From Fonsecaea monophora (lineage: Eukaryota > Ascomycota > Eurotiomycetes > Chaetothyriales > Herpotrichiellaceae), in NCBI RefSeq assembly GCF_001642475.1, contig NW_019173995.1, positions 121,580 to 185,579 on the forward strand: a stretch of DNA of 64,000 nucleotides, written 5' to 3'. The notes under the pieces are model-generated. The model saw only the letters and a program-made list of their open reading frames with translations. It was not told where the DNA came from and did no database searches. The stretch's first letter is position 1, and each line of letters opens with the position of its first letter. Positions 10,704 through 20,484 of the stretch are shown one piece after another. Position numbers and translations under genes: made by a program.

Positions 10704-12423
10704 ATGCTGGGGCGGGTTTCTCTTGCTGCGAAACCTTCAGCACCAGTAACCAAACTCTTTCCCTGCGTCGCAGTGCGGAGTAGTTGCTTGAAAGCTGCTT
10801 CCCTGCGAAACTTCTCCTCCTCCCTCTCGCAGACGTCACGCAGGACAACTTCCATATCCCCTCGAGCTTCACCCGACCATTACCGAGCGTTCAGCAGCAC
10901 AGCAAGAATGTCCGCAGCTACGAGAACCGAAACGGATGCGTTCGGACCCATCGAGGTCCCCTCAGACAAGTACTGGGGTGCGCAGACGCAAAGATCTTTG
11001 GGCAATTTCAAGATCAATCAGCCTCAAGATCGAATGCCGGAAGGTGTTGTTCGAGCGTTTGGTATCCTCAAAGGGGCCGCGGCCACCGTGAATATGAAAT
11101 ATGGCCTTGGTAGACACTTCCGATAAAGCTTCTACCAAACACCACCGCTAACCAAGGGACAGACCCCAAGATCGGAGAAGCGATCCAGCAAGCTGCCGCC
11201 GAAGTGGCTTCCCTGAAGCTGGTCGATCATTTCCCTCTCGTCGTCTGGCAGACAGGCTCTGGCACGCAGTCCAACATGAACGCAAACGAGGTCATCTCGA
11301 ACCGGGCGATCGAGATCTTGGGGGGCCAAATGGGCAGCAAGAAGCCTGTACATCCCAACGACCATGTCAATATGTCTGCTAGCTCCAACGACTCCTTCCC
11401 CACCGTCATGCATATCGCCGCTGTCCTTGACTTTGAAGAGCGACTCATCCCTGCTCTCAAGAACCTCAGAGATGCACTCCAGAAGAAGGTGGAAGCATTC
11501 GACAAGATTATCAAGATTGGAAGGACCCATTTGCAAGACGCTACACCATTGACACTTGGCCAAGAGTTCAGCGGGTACGTGGCTCAGCTCGATCGAAATT
11601 TGGAGAGAATTCAAGCATCTCTCCCCCATCTGAGACAATTGGCCCAGGGCGGTACCGCTGTTGGTACTGGCCTCAACACGTTTAAAGGCTTCGCGGAAGG
11701 GATTGCTGAAGAGGTGACCAAAATGACTGGCACAGAATTTGTGACTGCCCCCAACAAGTTCGAAGTGTTGGCCGCCCACGACAGCATCGTTGAAGCATCC
11801 GGGACACTTAACACACTTGCTTGCAGTCTGTTCAAGATCGCACAGGATATCAGATACCTTGGCTCGGGACCTCGTTGTGGTCTAGGAGAGCTGGTTCTCC
11901 CAGAGAACGAACCTGGCAGCAGTATTATGCCTGGAAAGGTCAATCCTACCCAGTGCGAAGCTATGACTATGGTTGCTGCTCAGGTGATGGGAAATCATAC
12001 CGCTGCAACGATTGGCGGCATGAACGGTCAATTCGAACTGAATGTCTTCAAACCTCTGTTGATCCGAAACCTCCTTCACAGCAGCAGAATTCTGTCCGAT
12101 GCAATGAACGGATTCGTCGAGCATCTTGTTGATGGTCTGAAGGCGGACGAAAAGAGGATTAGCACACTTCTCCACGAAAGGTATGTCTCGCAGCTCCCAG
12201 AGATCTAGTTTTGTCTATTTACTTACTGTGTTTTAGTCTTATGCTCGTGACCTGCCTCAACCCAGTCATTGGTTATGACATGGCCTCCAAGGTCGCGAAG
12301 AATGCGCACAAGAAGGGCTTGACCTTGAAACAGTCAGCGATGGAATTGAAGGCTCTTTCCGAGGAGGACTTTGACAAATACGTCCGACCAGAGCTCATGC
12401 TTGCACCCAAGGAGAAGAAATGA
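10704..12423 (+). CDS. fum1: Fumarate hydratase (fumarase class II), mitochondrial/cytosolic
   Basis: Exons 10704-11109, 11163-12180 and 12237-12423 join to 536 residues. The enzyme interconverts fumarate and L-malate in the TCA cycle. Residues 1-68 are rich in Arg/Ser/Ala and lack acids, a typical mitochondrial presequence (ending near SSTAR). Residue 69 is an in-frame Met opening the conserved fumarase body. GSGTQSNMNANEV and SSNDSFPT are conserved fumarase blocks. The family signature GSSIMPGKVNP lies at about 387-397 and contains the mobile-loop catalytic serine. The C-terminal GLTLKQSAMELKALSEEDFDKYV matches class II enzymes. Intron 1 has two in-frame acceptors 6 nt apart; the downstream CAG (exon from 11163) is preferred because the CTAAC branch site is too close to the upstream AAG, and it restores the family's usual GLDPK text. 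Intron 2 has a GTATGT donor and a TTTTAG acceptor. Confidence 0.96.
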
Positions 12424-13124
12424 TGCGACCTAGTCATCACTTTGACTGTATTGATGTCGTAAAGAACTCATGTTTGTACAGATAGCGGTCCAGGATTCTA
12501 TGCACATCAAGGTTGACCTGGTTTGATTGTATTGTACAAAATTCACGATATTTCTGCCAGAGATCGACATAGCTATGATAGACTTTTACAGATATAGATT
12601 CATCTTCCGCCGTCGAGAAGGTTGTTGTTCCCAATGGTGCCTCTCAACCCATATCTGCTGTTTGTTGAGGTGGCGATCTGCAGTTTCGTCGTTAATTGAC
12701 CAAAAAGGTATAGAGGCCTGGCAGGTTCATGGAAAGAAAGCTTGTCCATAAAGGCTCCTTCGTACGTACTTTTACCGAGTAGACGACGAGGCTTTGCGAG
12801 CAGAGATCCGGCAAGGCTGAAGGGAGCACGTGAGTGCGGAATGGTCGGTAAAGGACGGAGTAAACACCGGCAAATGCCAAGACGTCTTCGGCTAATGGGA
12901 CTTCTCCGTGATGCGCTAGTCCCGTTTTAAAAATCGCCGCGCTTATCCCATCTTCGGCATTTGCGGTCGTACTTCTTTCCCACGGTGGCTGGCAGCTCGA
13001 ATCGCTTCTCCGCTTTCCACCAAAGTCGTCTCCCGGCCGACTTCATCTTCCCCTCTCTCTCCATGAGGGGCTCCATCTCCACACCTAGCATCAGAGCCAG
13101 AAAGACACGAGGCTTCAAGGAGCT
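12424..13124. other. Intergenic/promoter region before the C2H2 regulator
   Basis: 700 bp with no supported gene. A CACGTG E-box occurs near 12828-12833 (GAGCACGTGAG), a site type bound by bHLH factors in fungi. A CT-rich leader precedes the ATG at 13125. Confidence 0.35.
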
Positions 13125-16023
13125 ATGGACACAACACAGTCAGTTGGCGGCGGCGGCAGAGTCAAGAGAAAGCAGTCGGGCAATAAGATCAAGACGCTGC
13201 CGTGCCCGCACTGTCAGCGACTCTTTGCTCGTCTAGTAAGTCCTGTTCAATTCCAGCACTTCAGCTCGCATTGGGATCAACCGGCTATCCAGCTACAAGA
13301 CGACTAACGAGAAAATTTGTTGGAACCAGGAACATCTTCAACGGCACATTCGCACCCATACCAAAGAGAAACCCTTCGTCTGCGATATTTGCTCCAAGAC
13401 CTTTGCACGCAGTGACCTGCTCGTGCGCCACGAGAGGCTCGTCCACCCGGGCGAGGAAGAGCAGCATACCACGCGGAAGTCACACAAACACCACATTCAA
13501 AATGCCAACGCGGCAAAGGAGGCCGCAGCCCGGGTGCAGGCGCAGCATGGAGCTTCGAATCATTCCGACCCCATGGACATCGCGCCACAGCAGAATCAGG
13601 CCTTGCTCTCCCCCCATCAAGGTGCGCACGATGGGAGAGGGATGATGGACATGCTGGATCCGCAGCTCATGCAACCCTCCAATGGCATCAACTCGGTCGA
13701 TGGGATGTCGGCGCACCAGTCGTCTGTGATCAATGCGCCGTCACTCGATCCGTCCTGGGGCTACGACTTGAATCTTCTCTCTCACGCGGCCAGCCATGTC
13801 GCGTCCAGTGGTCAGGATCACTACATGTCCGGCTTGCCGCAAGTCACGCAAGAACAGCTCAACGAGCCCTTGCAACAGATCATGCCGGCAGTGACCGAGG
13901 GGCAATACCAGCCGAGAATGCTGACCGAAGGATATGGGCAGTCGACGCCCATGTTCGAACCTCCCGACCTCGGCGATCCCATGCAAGACTTCACCGTCTT
14001 CCTCGACAGCGTCGGCCTTTCGTCCGAGTGGTATGCAAATATGTTTGGCAATGATCAGGTTGATGCGTACAACTCCCCCACCGAGTTGAGAGGCGATCAC
14101 TTGAATATATCGAGGCCTCAATTGAACGGTGAGCATCCTACCGATAGCAAGCTTGGTGTTCCTCAAGAAGAAACGAGCACATTTTCACGATTTGGATCAA
14201 GACTTCCGTCCCTTCAACCAGAATCCAAAGATTCTGACTTCACTCGGCCAGACCCTCCTCGAAGTACGGTCGAAGAAGCCGAGGCCAAAGTGGTCAGGAC
14301 AACCTGGGATGTCTCAGATACAGATCGATCCATATTTGCCTCCAAGCTTGCCGCATTCGACAATGTCATGCCCAAAGGCTTCATACCTCCTTCAAGGCAT
14401 TCGCTTTCGAGATACCTGGCGGGTTATGTCAATGGCTTCCACGAACACCTTCCCTTTATTCACGTGCCATCTCTCCAAGTTGCAGGTAGTGCTCCGGAGC
14501 TTGTTCTAGCCCTGGCCGCCGTGGGTGCCCAATACCGATTTGAGAATAGCCGAGGAATCGAACTATTCTATGCCGCAAAAGCCGTCGTGTTGGAACAAAT
14601 CAGACGGCGTGACGAGTCCTCGACGACTCACTTGTGGAACCGACCTCGGACAGGGTCGATGGCTCAGTCGCCAGGAGGAGGCTTCACCAACAAAAGCCAT
14701 TCAAGCAGTCCGTTCCAACACATTTCTCCCGAAGACGCACTTCCTGCCGATAGCAAAGAGCAAATGGACTCAATACAAGCGCTCCTGCTGCTGACTGCCT
14801 TTGCTACATGGGAGAGGCATACTGAGCTGCTACGTGAGGCTTTGGCCTTTCAGAGCATTCTAGCACGGCTTGTCCGAGAAGCCGGCCTGACGAGTCCGGA
14901 AATCATGCAGTCGCCGGAGGAGCTGACTTGGGAGGACTGGATCAAAATCGAGGGCGAGAAGCGGACCAAGCTCATCGTCTACTGCTTCTTTAATCTGCAT
15001 TCAATCACATGGAATGTGCCTCCGCTCATCCTCAACTCGGAAATCAAGCTCAACTTGCCCGATCCTGCCAACGAGTGGAAAGCCACCAGCGCGGAACAGT
15101 GGAAGAAATTGCGACAAGCAAACTCCGCACCGCAGATGCCTTTCCAGACCGCGTTCTCCCGGCTGTTCAACAAACAGAACCAAGCCACGGCGACTCCCAT
15201 TTCCCCACTAGGCAACTACATCCTGGTCCACGCTCTCATTCAGCAGATTTTCTTTGCTCGACAGCTTTCGCTAGCCTGGCCCGGCGTAGCAGGGTCGAGT
15301 CTGCGCATGGAAGACATTACCGTCCTCGACATGGGGCTCTCGTCCTGGAAAGCCGGGTGGAAACGGGCACCCGAGTCGAGTCTCGATCCTCAGAATCCCA
15401 ACGGACCAGTTGCGTTTACCTCGACCGCTCTTTTGGGTCTTGCATACATTCGTCTACATGTCGACATGGGTCCACTCCGCCATCTTGAGACGCGCGATGC
15501 CGTACAGATTGCCACATCTCTATTCAATACGCCAGACCTCCGCCGTGACCCTCGGCTGACGCCCGCCCTCTTACACTCTGCTCATGCACTTTCCATCCCT
15601 GTGCGACTGGGGATAGATTTTGTTGCACGCACGCAAACCTTCTTCTGGTCCATTCAGCATTCGTTGTGCAGTCTGGAATGCGCTTTCCTCCTTAGCAAGT
15701 GGCTCTATGTTCTGTCCAACCTGAAGAGCACGGGCGGTGCCCCCGTCACTGAGCACGAAAGAAAACTTCTTCTCTGGGTCCGGTCTCTCCTCGACGAAAC
15801 GGAGATGACGGTGCCATTGAACGGAGATGCGAATGACCATACTGTGCTGAATGAGTCTAGGGAGTTGTTGGATGACACTCAGAAGATGCGGCAATTGAGC
15901 GTGGCGGTGGTAAGGGTATGGAGCAAGACGTTCAAGGGGAATACGAGCTGGGCAATTGTGGACATGATTGGCAGTGCGCTGGAGATCTACGCGGACATGT
16001 TAGAGGGGGAAATGGCACGGTAG
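13125..16023 (+). CDS. C2H2 zinc-finger transcription factor with fungal-specific regulatory domain (AmdX/ADR1-like)
   Basis: Exons 13125-13235 and 13330-16023 join in phase 0 to 934 residues; the 94-nt intron (GTAAGT...CAG) splits the first zinc finger between its Cys and His pairs. Two tandem C2H2 fingers follow the basic N-terminus: C27/C30-H43/H47 and C55/C58-H71/H76, linked by THTKEKPF, as in the ADR1/AmdX DNA-binding class. A long Gln/His/Met-rich low-complexity section (about 90-290) follows. From about residue 320 comes a fungal_trans-type regulatory region (SRYLAGYVNGFHEHLPFIHVP) running to near the C-terminus. It is predicted to be a nuclear activator or repressor; AmdX-type proteins act on nitrogen or carbon catabolic genes, but the targets here are unknown. 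The start at 13125 is the nearest ATG upstream of the fingers. A GTGAGC at 14129 is read through because the frame stays open. Confidence 0.87.
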
Positions 16024-16556
16024 GGGGTTCATCATTTCGGTTTGGGAGAATGGAAATACATACACGGCCAGCCTTGAAGTGGTGCCAGCATCGATCGGCA
16101 GGACGAATACTGCCGGGGGCGAAAAGAGGCTCAAGTGGCATGTGGCATGCTTTTTACAGTGTGTACGAGTCTGGACTGCGATTCTTTTTTTCACAAAGTT
16201 CCCTGCGAGCTGGTTGAGCTATCCAGCGAGCGATTGAGCAACAGCTTCTGATACTGCGGTGCGCTACGCTTTCTTTTTCCCTGTTTTTTTTGGCCATATA
16301 CAATGGAGGGGGAAAGAAGAGAGAGAGAAAAAAAAAACAAGGACAGAAGGAGAGCCAAAAGCAACATTGAGCGAGGAACAAAATGCAGACAGGCAGAAAT
16401 GGGTTGTTCAAGACGGATTTTTTGGTTTGTCTTAAATGCTTTTGCAAATTGCTTTTGCGTCTAGGGATTTTTGATTCTTTCCTGCTACGCTCCGTACGGT
16501 CGGTCAGTTGAGTTCAATTCAGTCGGTTCAGTTCGAGTCCATTCCTGTGTCGTTGG

Positions 16557-16579
16557 CAGTCAAGTCAAGTCAAGTCAAT
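16557..16579. repeat. 5-bp tandem repeat (AGTCA)n
   Basis: About four to five copies of AGTCA in tandem, set in a wider 16500-16645 field of scattered CAGTC/AGTCA words. Simple-sequence DNA in a 3' spacer. Confidence 0.7.
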
Positions 16580-16957
16580 ACAGTCAGTCCCTGGCTGCTC
16601 GGTTTCTAGGTAGTCAAGCAAATCACTCAGTCAACTAGTCAATATGAGCTTATATAGATAGACACGTACCCGCTGTCTTTTTTCCAAAGGAGTGGAAGAA
16701 GTACATGTAGGTAGGTATATAGGGAGCCTGCGGTACATGGTTTGATTCATTGGTGGTAGATACAGGACACATCACATACAACATATCACATATCATATTA
16801 TATCATACACGGTTCCATATCCTTCCTTCTTGGTAGATGCAGTAGTAAGTGGTAAGTGGTAAATGCTGTGTAGTCCTCTTCCTCTCCCTCTCCCCCTTCG
16901 CTGCCGCCAAATCGATCTGTCGACTCCTTCCTTGTCTGCCTGTCTGCACACGCACAC

Positions 16958-16996
16958 ACCGAATTCTCATACCGAGTTCTTATACCGAGTTCTCAT
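16958..16996. repeat. 13-bp tandem repeat, three units
   Basis: Three contiguous 13-bp units: ACCGAATTCTCAT, ACCGAGTTCTTAT and ACCGAGTTCTCAT. They differ by one or two bases each. The unit core ACCGAG is also part of the dispersed GTACCGAGTAC words found elsewhere in the window. Confidence 0.85.
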
Positions 16997-17054
16997 ACCA
17001 ACCGGGTACAAGTGAATATTTCTCAAAAACTCCTCCTCCACCCAACCAAGTCGA

Positions 17055-17157
17055 ATGTCTCATCTCATGTCTCATGTCTCATGACGCATATCGCATATCG
17101 CATATCCCACATCCCATATCCCAGCCTGACCTGACCTGGTCTGGCCTGGCCTTCCAA
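17055..17157. repeat. Chain of short imperfect tandem repeats
   Basis: Three repeats run head to tail. First comes TCTCATG (three copies), then GCATATC shifting into CCATATCCC-like units, then CTGACCTGACCTGG passing into CTGGCCTGGCC. Each block seems to grow out of the previous one by point change, as slipped-strand replication would produce. Confidence 0.7.
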
Positions 17158-17205
17158 GTCTTGTTCGGATACATGTCTCCTCCATCCTCCATCAACCACA
17201 ACCCA

Positions 17206-17227
17206 ACACGCACGCACGCACGCACAC
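17206..17227. repeat. (ACGC)n microsatellite
   Basis: Four to five copies of ACGC flanked by CACAC. Simple-sequence repeat. Confidence 0.75.
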
Positions 17228-17973
17228 AACCCTGAAAGTGCTGCCAGCCCAACTCCAACACTCTGCACCCCTCCACCAAGGTGCCATCCCAAAATGTATC
17301 ACCAGAACCATCCGAGGTATCCAGAACCCTGTTTCGACACACACAACTGTGTGCCCTATCTGAACCCTTCGACTGAATGGCCATCTGTGACTTGTCCTTT
17401 TTGATGTGAATCCTCCAAAGTGACAATCAACCACCCTCGTTGAGCAACCATCAAAGCTGAGCACAGAGCCTGTATCTAACAAAAAACAAACAACCAAGAA
17501 GCAACTATCTAATTTGAGTATGATTTTCTGATTTTTCCCAAGTTTTTTTGGTGGTTCACGAGCGTCCCCAATCACCTTTTTCTTTTTTCTGAGGTTCCAC
17601 AAGTTGACTCTGAAAAAACATCTGTGCTCGGTTGCTCAACGAGGTCGTCACATACCCTTGTCCAGGTCCTGCTCCTGCGCATTCCTCGATCCAACCAACA
17701 CACACCAAGCAACCAAAGGTGAGAAGCCTCCAGCGTCCCGGAAAACCTCCACGACTGAAAACAGACAGCATCTTCAATCAGTGATAGCCCCACCGAACGC
17801 CTCAAACTGATCTGCAGCCATTGCTATGAAAAAATCCCTCAGAGCCCACAGAGTTGACAGAACAACTGTCTGAAGCAAAGTGTGAAGTGAACGACGTGTA
17901 TGGAAATGAATTCCCGAGCCAGTAAGACGCCCACGTCAAGTGTCCATCAACACTCTCGGAGGCCACTCAAATC

Positions 17974-19068
17974 TCAAAAACTCCATAGTTCTGTGGGAGC
18001 ATGAGAACCGTGCTTGCTGAGATAACCTCCTGATTGCTTCAAGTAGTCGTGGCCTCGGATCAGCTGATCCTCCAGCCAGACGTCAGAAGCCTGCAACCCA
18101 AGCTTCGCACCCTCCAGTTCGCGACACCACGACAAATGCCCACAGCTATCACACTGACGACAACGCCATTCCGGGACGATGTGCTTTGGCCAACAGCGGG
18201 CCGGTGTGATTAACAGCGACGGGGCAAATGTCACACTCTTCTTCTGATCCGGGGCACCAGATGTCACTCCATGGCCGGCAGAATTTGGTGTAGTAGGCTC
18301 CATCTCCCCAACAAGATCAACGTGGTGCTTCAAGATCGATTTGACCGGGCGGTCGAACCGAGTACTCCTGATTGGCTCCGAGTTGATGCAACGCTGGATC
18401 GACATTGCCTCTGGTCGTCGAACAATTGGGCGGAAACCTCCTCCGCCAATGCCCTCCGTCTCTCTCTTTTTGCCAGCCTCTTTGTCAACCGGGCGCCCAG
18501 CGTAAGCAACAAGGGGCTTGTCAAGTCGTACCTGCTCAGGAGCAGGCCGGGGCCCAACGAGTGAAGCCTTGATGCGAACCGGGAGCCGTGACGCCGAGGC
18601 TGTCTCCCCTGTGACGGTGCGAGACGCGGCGGTTGTCTTGTCCTTTCCGACATCGTCTTCCTTGCCGGGTGTGGTGGATCCACAAAGCCGAGAAGACGAC
18701 GACAACATGCCATTAAGGACCGGTGTGACCGGTACGGGGATCAGAGATCCCATGGCCTTTGCTTTGGCTCGGGCTTTGACCGAAGTCGCTGCCTTCGCCT
18801 CCGCGGCTGTCTTGTCATCCGACGATTGCTTCTCCGATCCACACGAGGCCGTAGCGGTCGGCGCGGGGTCCGAAACAATTGTCACAGTGGTGGTCGCCGA
18901 CGATGAAGGGGCATCCTCACAATCCTTGACCCCAGTAGCGGCCGTTGACCGTCCGCGGAGGACGCTGTTGACCAACCAAGGCCGAGACCTGGCAGCCCTC
19001 AGCGACCTCCTCAGGTCGAAACTGCCGGAAGATGCTGATGATGGCTGAGAGACGAACTCCCTTGCCAT
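17974..19068 (-). CDS. Hypothetical disordered protein with PP1-docking-like motif
   Basis: A single-exon frame of 364 residues from the ATG at 19068. The frame stays open to 19278, but that extension overlaps a (CA)n-containing leader and reads unlike protein, so the inner start is preferred. Residues 1-240 are Ser/Ala/Thr-rich and basic (RRSLRAARSRPW near the N-terminus). A compact C-terminal part follows: PVKSILKHH, then KKSVTFAP, which fits the RVxF consensus for docking to protein phosphatase 1, then a Cys-rich segment WRCRQCDSCGHLSWCRELEGA. The final 60 residues (Trp/Leu/His/Gly-rich) look folded. No catalytic domain, signal peptide or membrane segment is present. Function unknown; a phosphatase-targeting scaffold is only a hypothesis. 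Confidence 0.72.
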   Translation of the reverse strand: MAREFVSQPSSASSGSFDLRRSLRAARSRPWLVNSVLRGRSTAATGVKDCEDAPSSSATTTVTIVSDPAPTATASCGSEKQSSDDKTAAEAKAATSVKARAKAKAMGSLIPVPVTPVLNGMLSSSSRLCGSTTPGKEDDVGKDKTTAASRTVTGETASASRLPVRIKASLVGPRPAPEQVRLDKPLVAYAGRPVDKEAGKKRETEGIGGGGFRPIVRRPEAMSIQRCINSEPIRSTRFDRPVKSILKHHVDLVGEMEPTTPNSAGHGVTSGAPDQKKSVTFAPSLLITPARCWPKHIVPEWRCRQCDSCGHLSWCRELEGAKLGLQASDVWLEDQLIRGHDYLKQSGGYLSKHGSHAPTELWSF

Positions 19069-20484
19069 TGTTGATGATCTGTAAGTCTGTAGTCTGTACA
19101 ATGTAAGCTTTCTCAATATACACACACACAGATGGGGGGCGGGGTTACCTGGAGAGAAGAAAGAGAAAGTGAGCACGGCAGGCAGCATAGTCCCCTTTTG
19201 TATGAGTTGCCTCGAGCGTGCTCCATCACGGTTGTTGATGTTGTTGACAACAATACTGCAATGGTTCCAGTGGTTCACAAGGTGGACCGATACAGCTTTT
19301 CACCAGTAGACTCCTGTTCTTCAATGGAGATGACCATCATAGTTGTTTTCTGTGGAGTCACGTTCCCCCTCGTAGGTTGTATACAAGCAAGCAAGGGCAG
19401 CCTTTCCAGCATCATCCACAGCGGTATTTCTCGCAAGGCGTCCACCTCGCGGGGTATTTGTAAAGGGGTTAGCCATGGGGAAGGCTGCTGGTTCGGAGGC
19501 GTCAACCAGTCAGTTCAGTGTTGTTGTGGTGGTGGCGAATACCAATTCCACTCGCGAGTGACTCCTTCTTCAACCCTGGGTCCGCACACAGTGCTCAAGT
19601 CGATCATCGAGACCGAGACAGAGACGAGGTGTATTAAACGAGGCCCGCGGTGGATTCGTACAAGAATTTGTAAGGAAACGTGGTTTCGCTGGGCTGGGGC
19701 AGTCAATCGAGCGGCGTCTCCGTCGAATGCTGGCTCAAAAGGGCCCCAGAGATGGTCCCTCCATCAGGAATATCTGTCAGAACCTCCCAGCGGCGGAGAG
19801 TCCAGTAGGCCGTTGGGCAATTGGGACGGGTGGTCCTCGAACTTGAGGAGCAGCTGAGGATGTCGAAACCCAAACAGGACGACGCCGGGTCTCAAATACG
19901 AGGAGCGGGTGGACGGTACCGTAAACAAGTGGGTCAACGGCTGTACAAACTTCACGCGTAAAATATTGTGGACTGGCCAGACCCGATGATTGGGTATGCG
20001 GGAAAAAACATACCGTGGTCTGAGAGGAAAGCAACACAATCGATCAAGAGGTTTGTTGTTTCAAGGTGCCATATTGAGTGTTGGACTTGCAGGGCGCATG
20101 CGAGGCTGCGCTTCCGCACCACGTCACGTGCTCCCCCCCTGTGACCATGTCCCTGCACACATTGTAACATTGTAGAAGATATGAGCCGACTGGGACATGT
20201 TCCGTGCTCATGGTTCCGATAGCCATAGTCGAGAGTACGCGTATCCTAGGGCAAATGTGGTTAACGGGCCTTATGAACACTCGAATTGTCTCGACCCTAC
20301 TGATGGTGCTGAAGTATGAATAGTTCTTGCAACGCTCGTATCCCTGACCCTGGTGGCTTCCTGAAGCTGGATTCAATACTGTTTCTTATCATATTAACAT
20401 CACTAGCAAGTAGCTGACCAAAGACACTCCCGGTCGCCTCCAACAATGCTGGTCTGACTCGAGCCATCTATGCCGTGTGATGGT
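19069..20484. other. Intergenic/promoter region
   Basis: Promoter side of the 17974-19068 gene and 3' side of the next minus-strand gene. A (CA)n tract sits at about 19119-19130. A 241-codon plus-strand frame (19132-19857) lacks any domain and is judged spurious. Confidence 0.4.

Larger units (their letters stand above)
16024..17973. other. Convergent 3' spacer rich in short repeats
   Basis: A 1.95 kb stretch between two convergent gene ends. No gene is supported; open frames here are short and low-complexity. It is unusual for its succession of different short tandem repeats between about 16.5 and 17.23 kb, listed separately, and for strong CT bias on the plus strand from 16.87 kb. Confidence 0.5.

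Noticed and set aside
19132..19857. 241-codon plus-strand open frame
   Set aside because: No domain, composition unlike the real genes, overlaps the promoter/leader of the minus-strand gene and a CA repeat.
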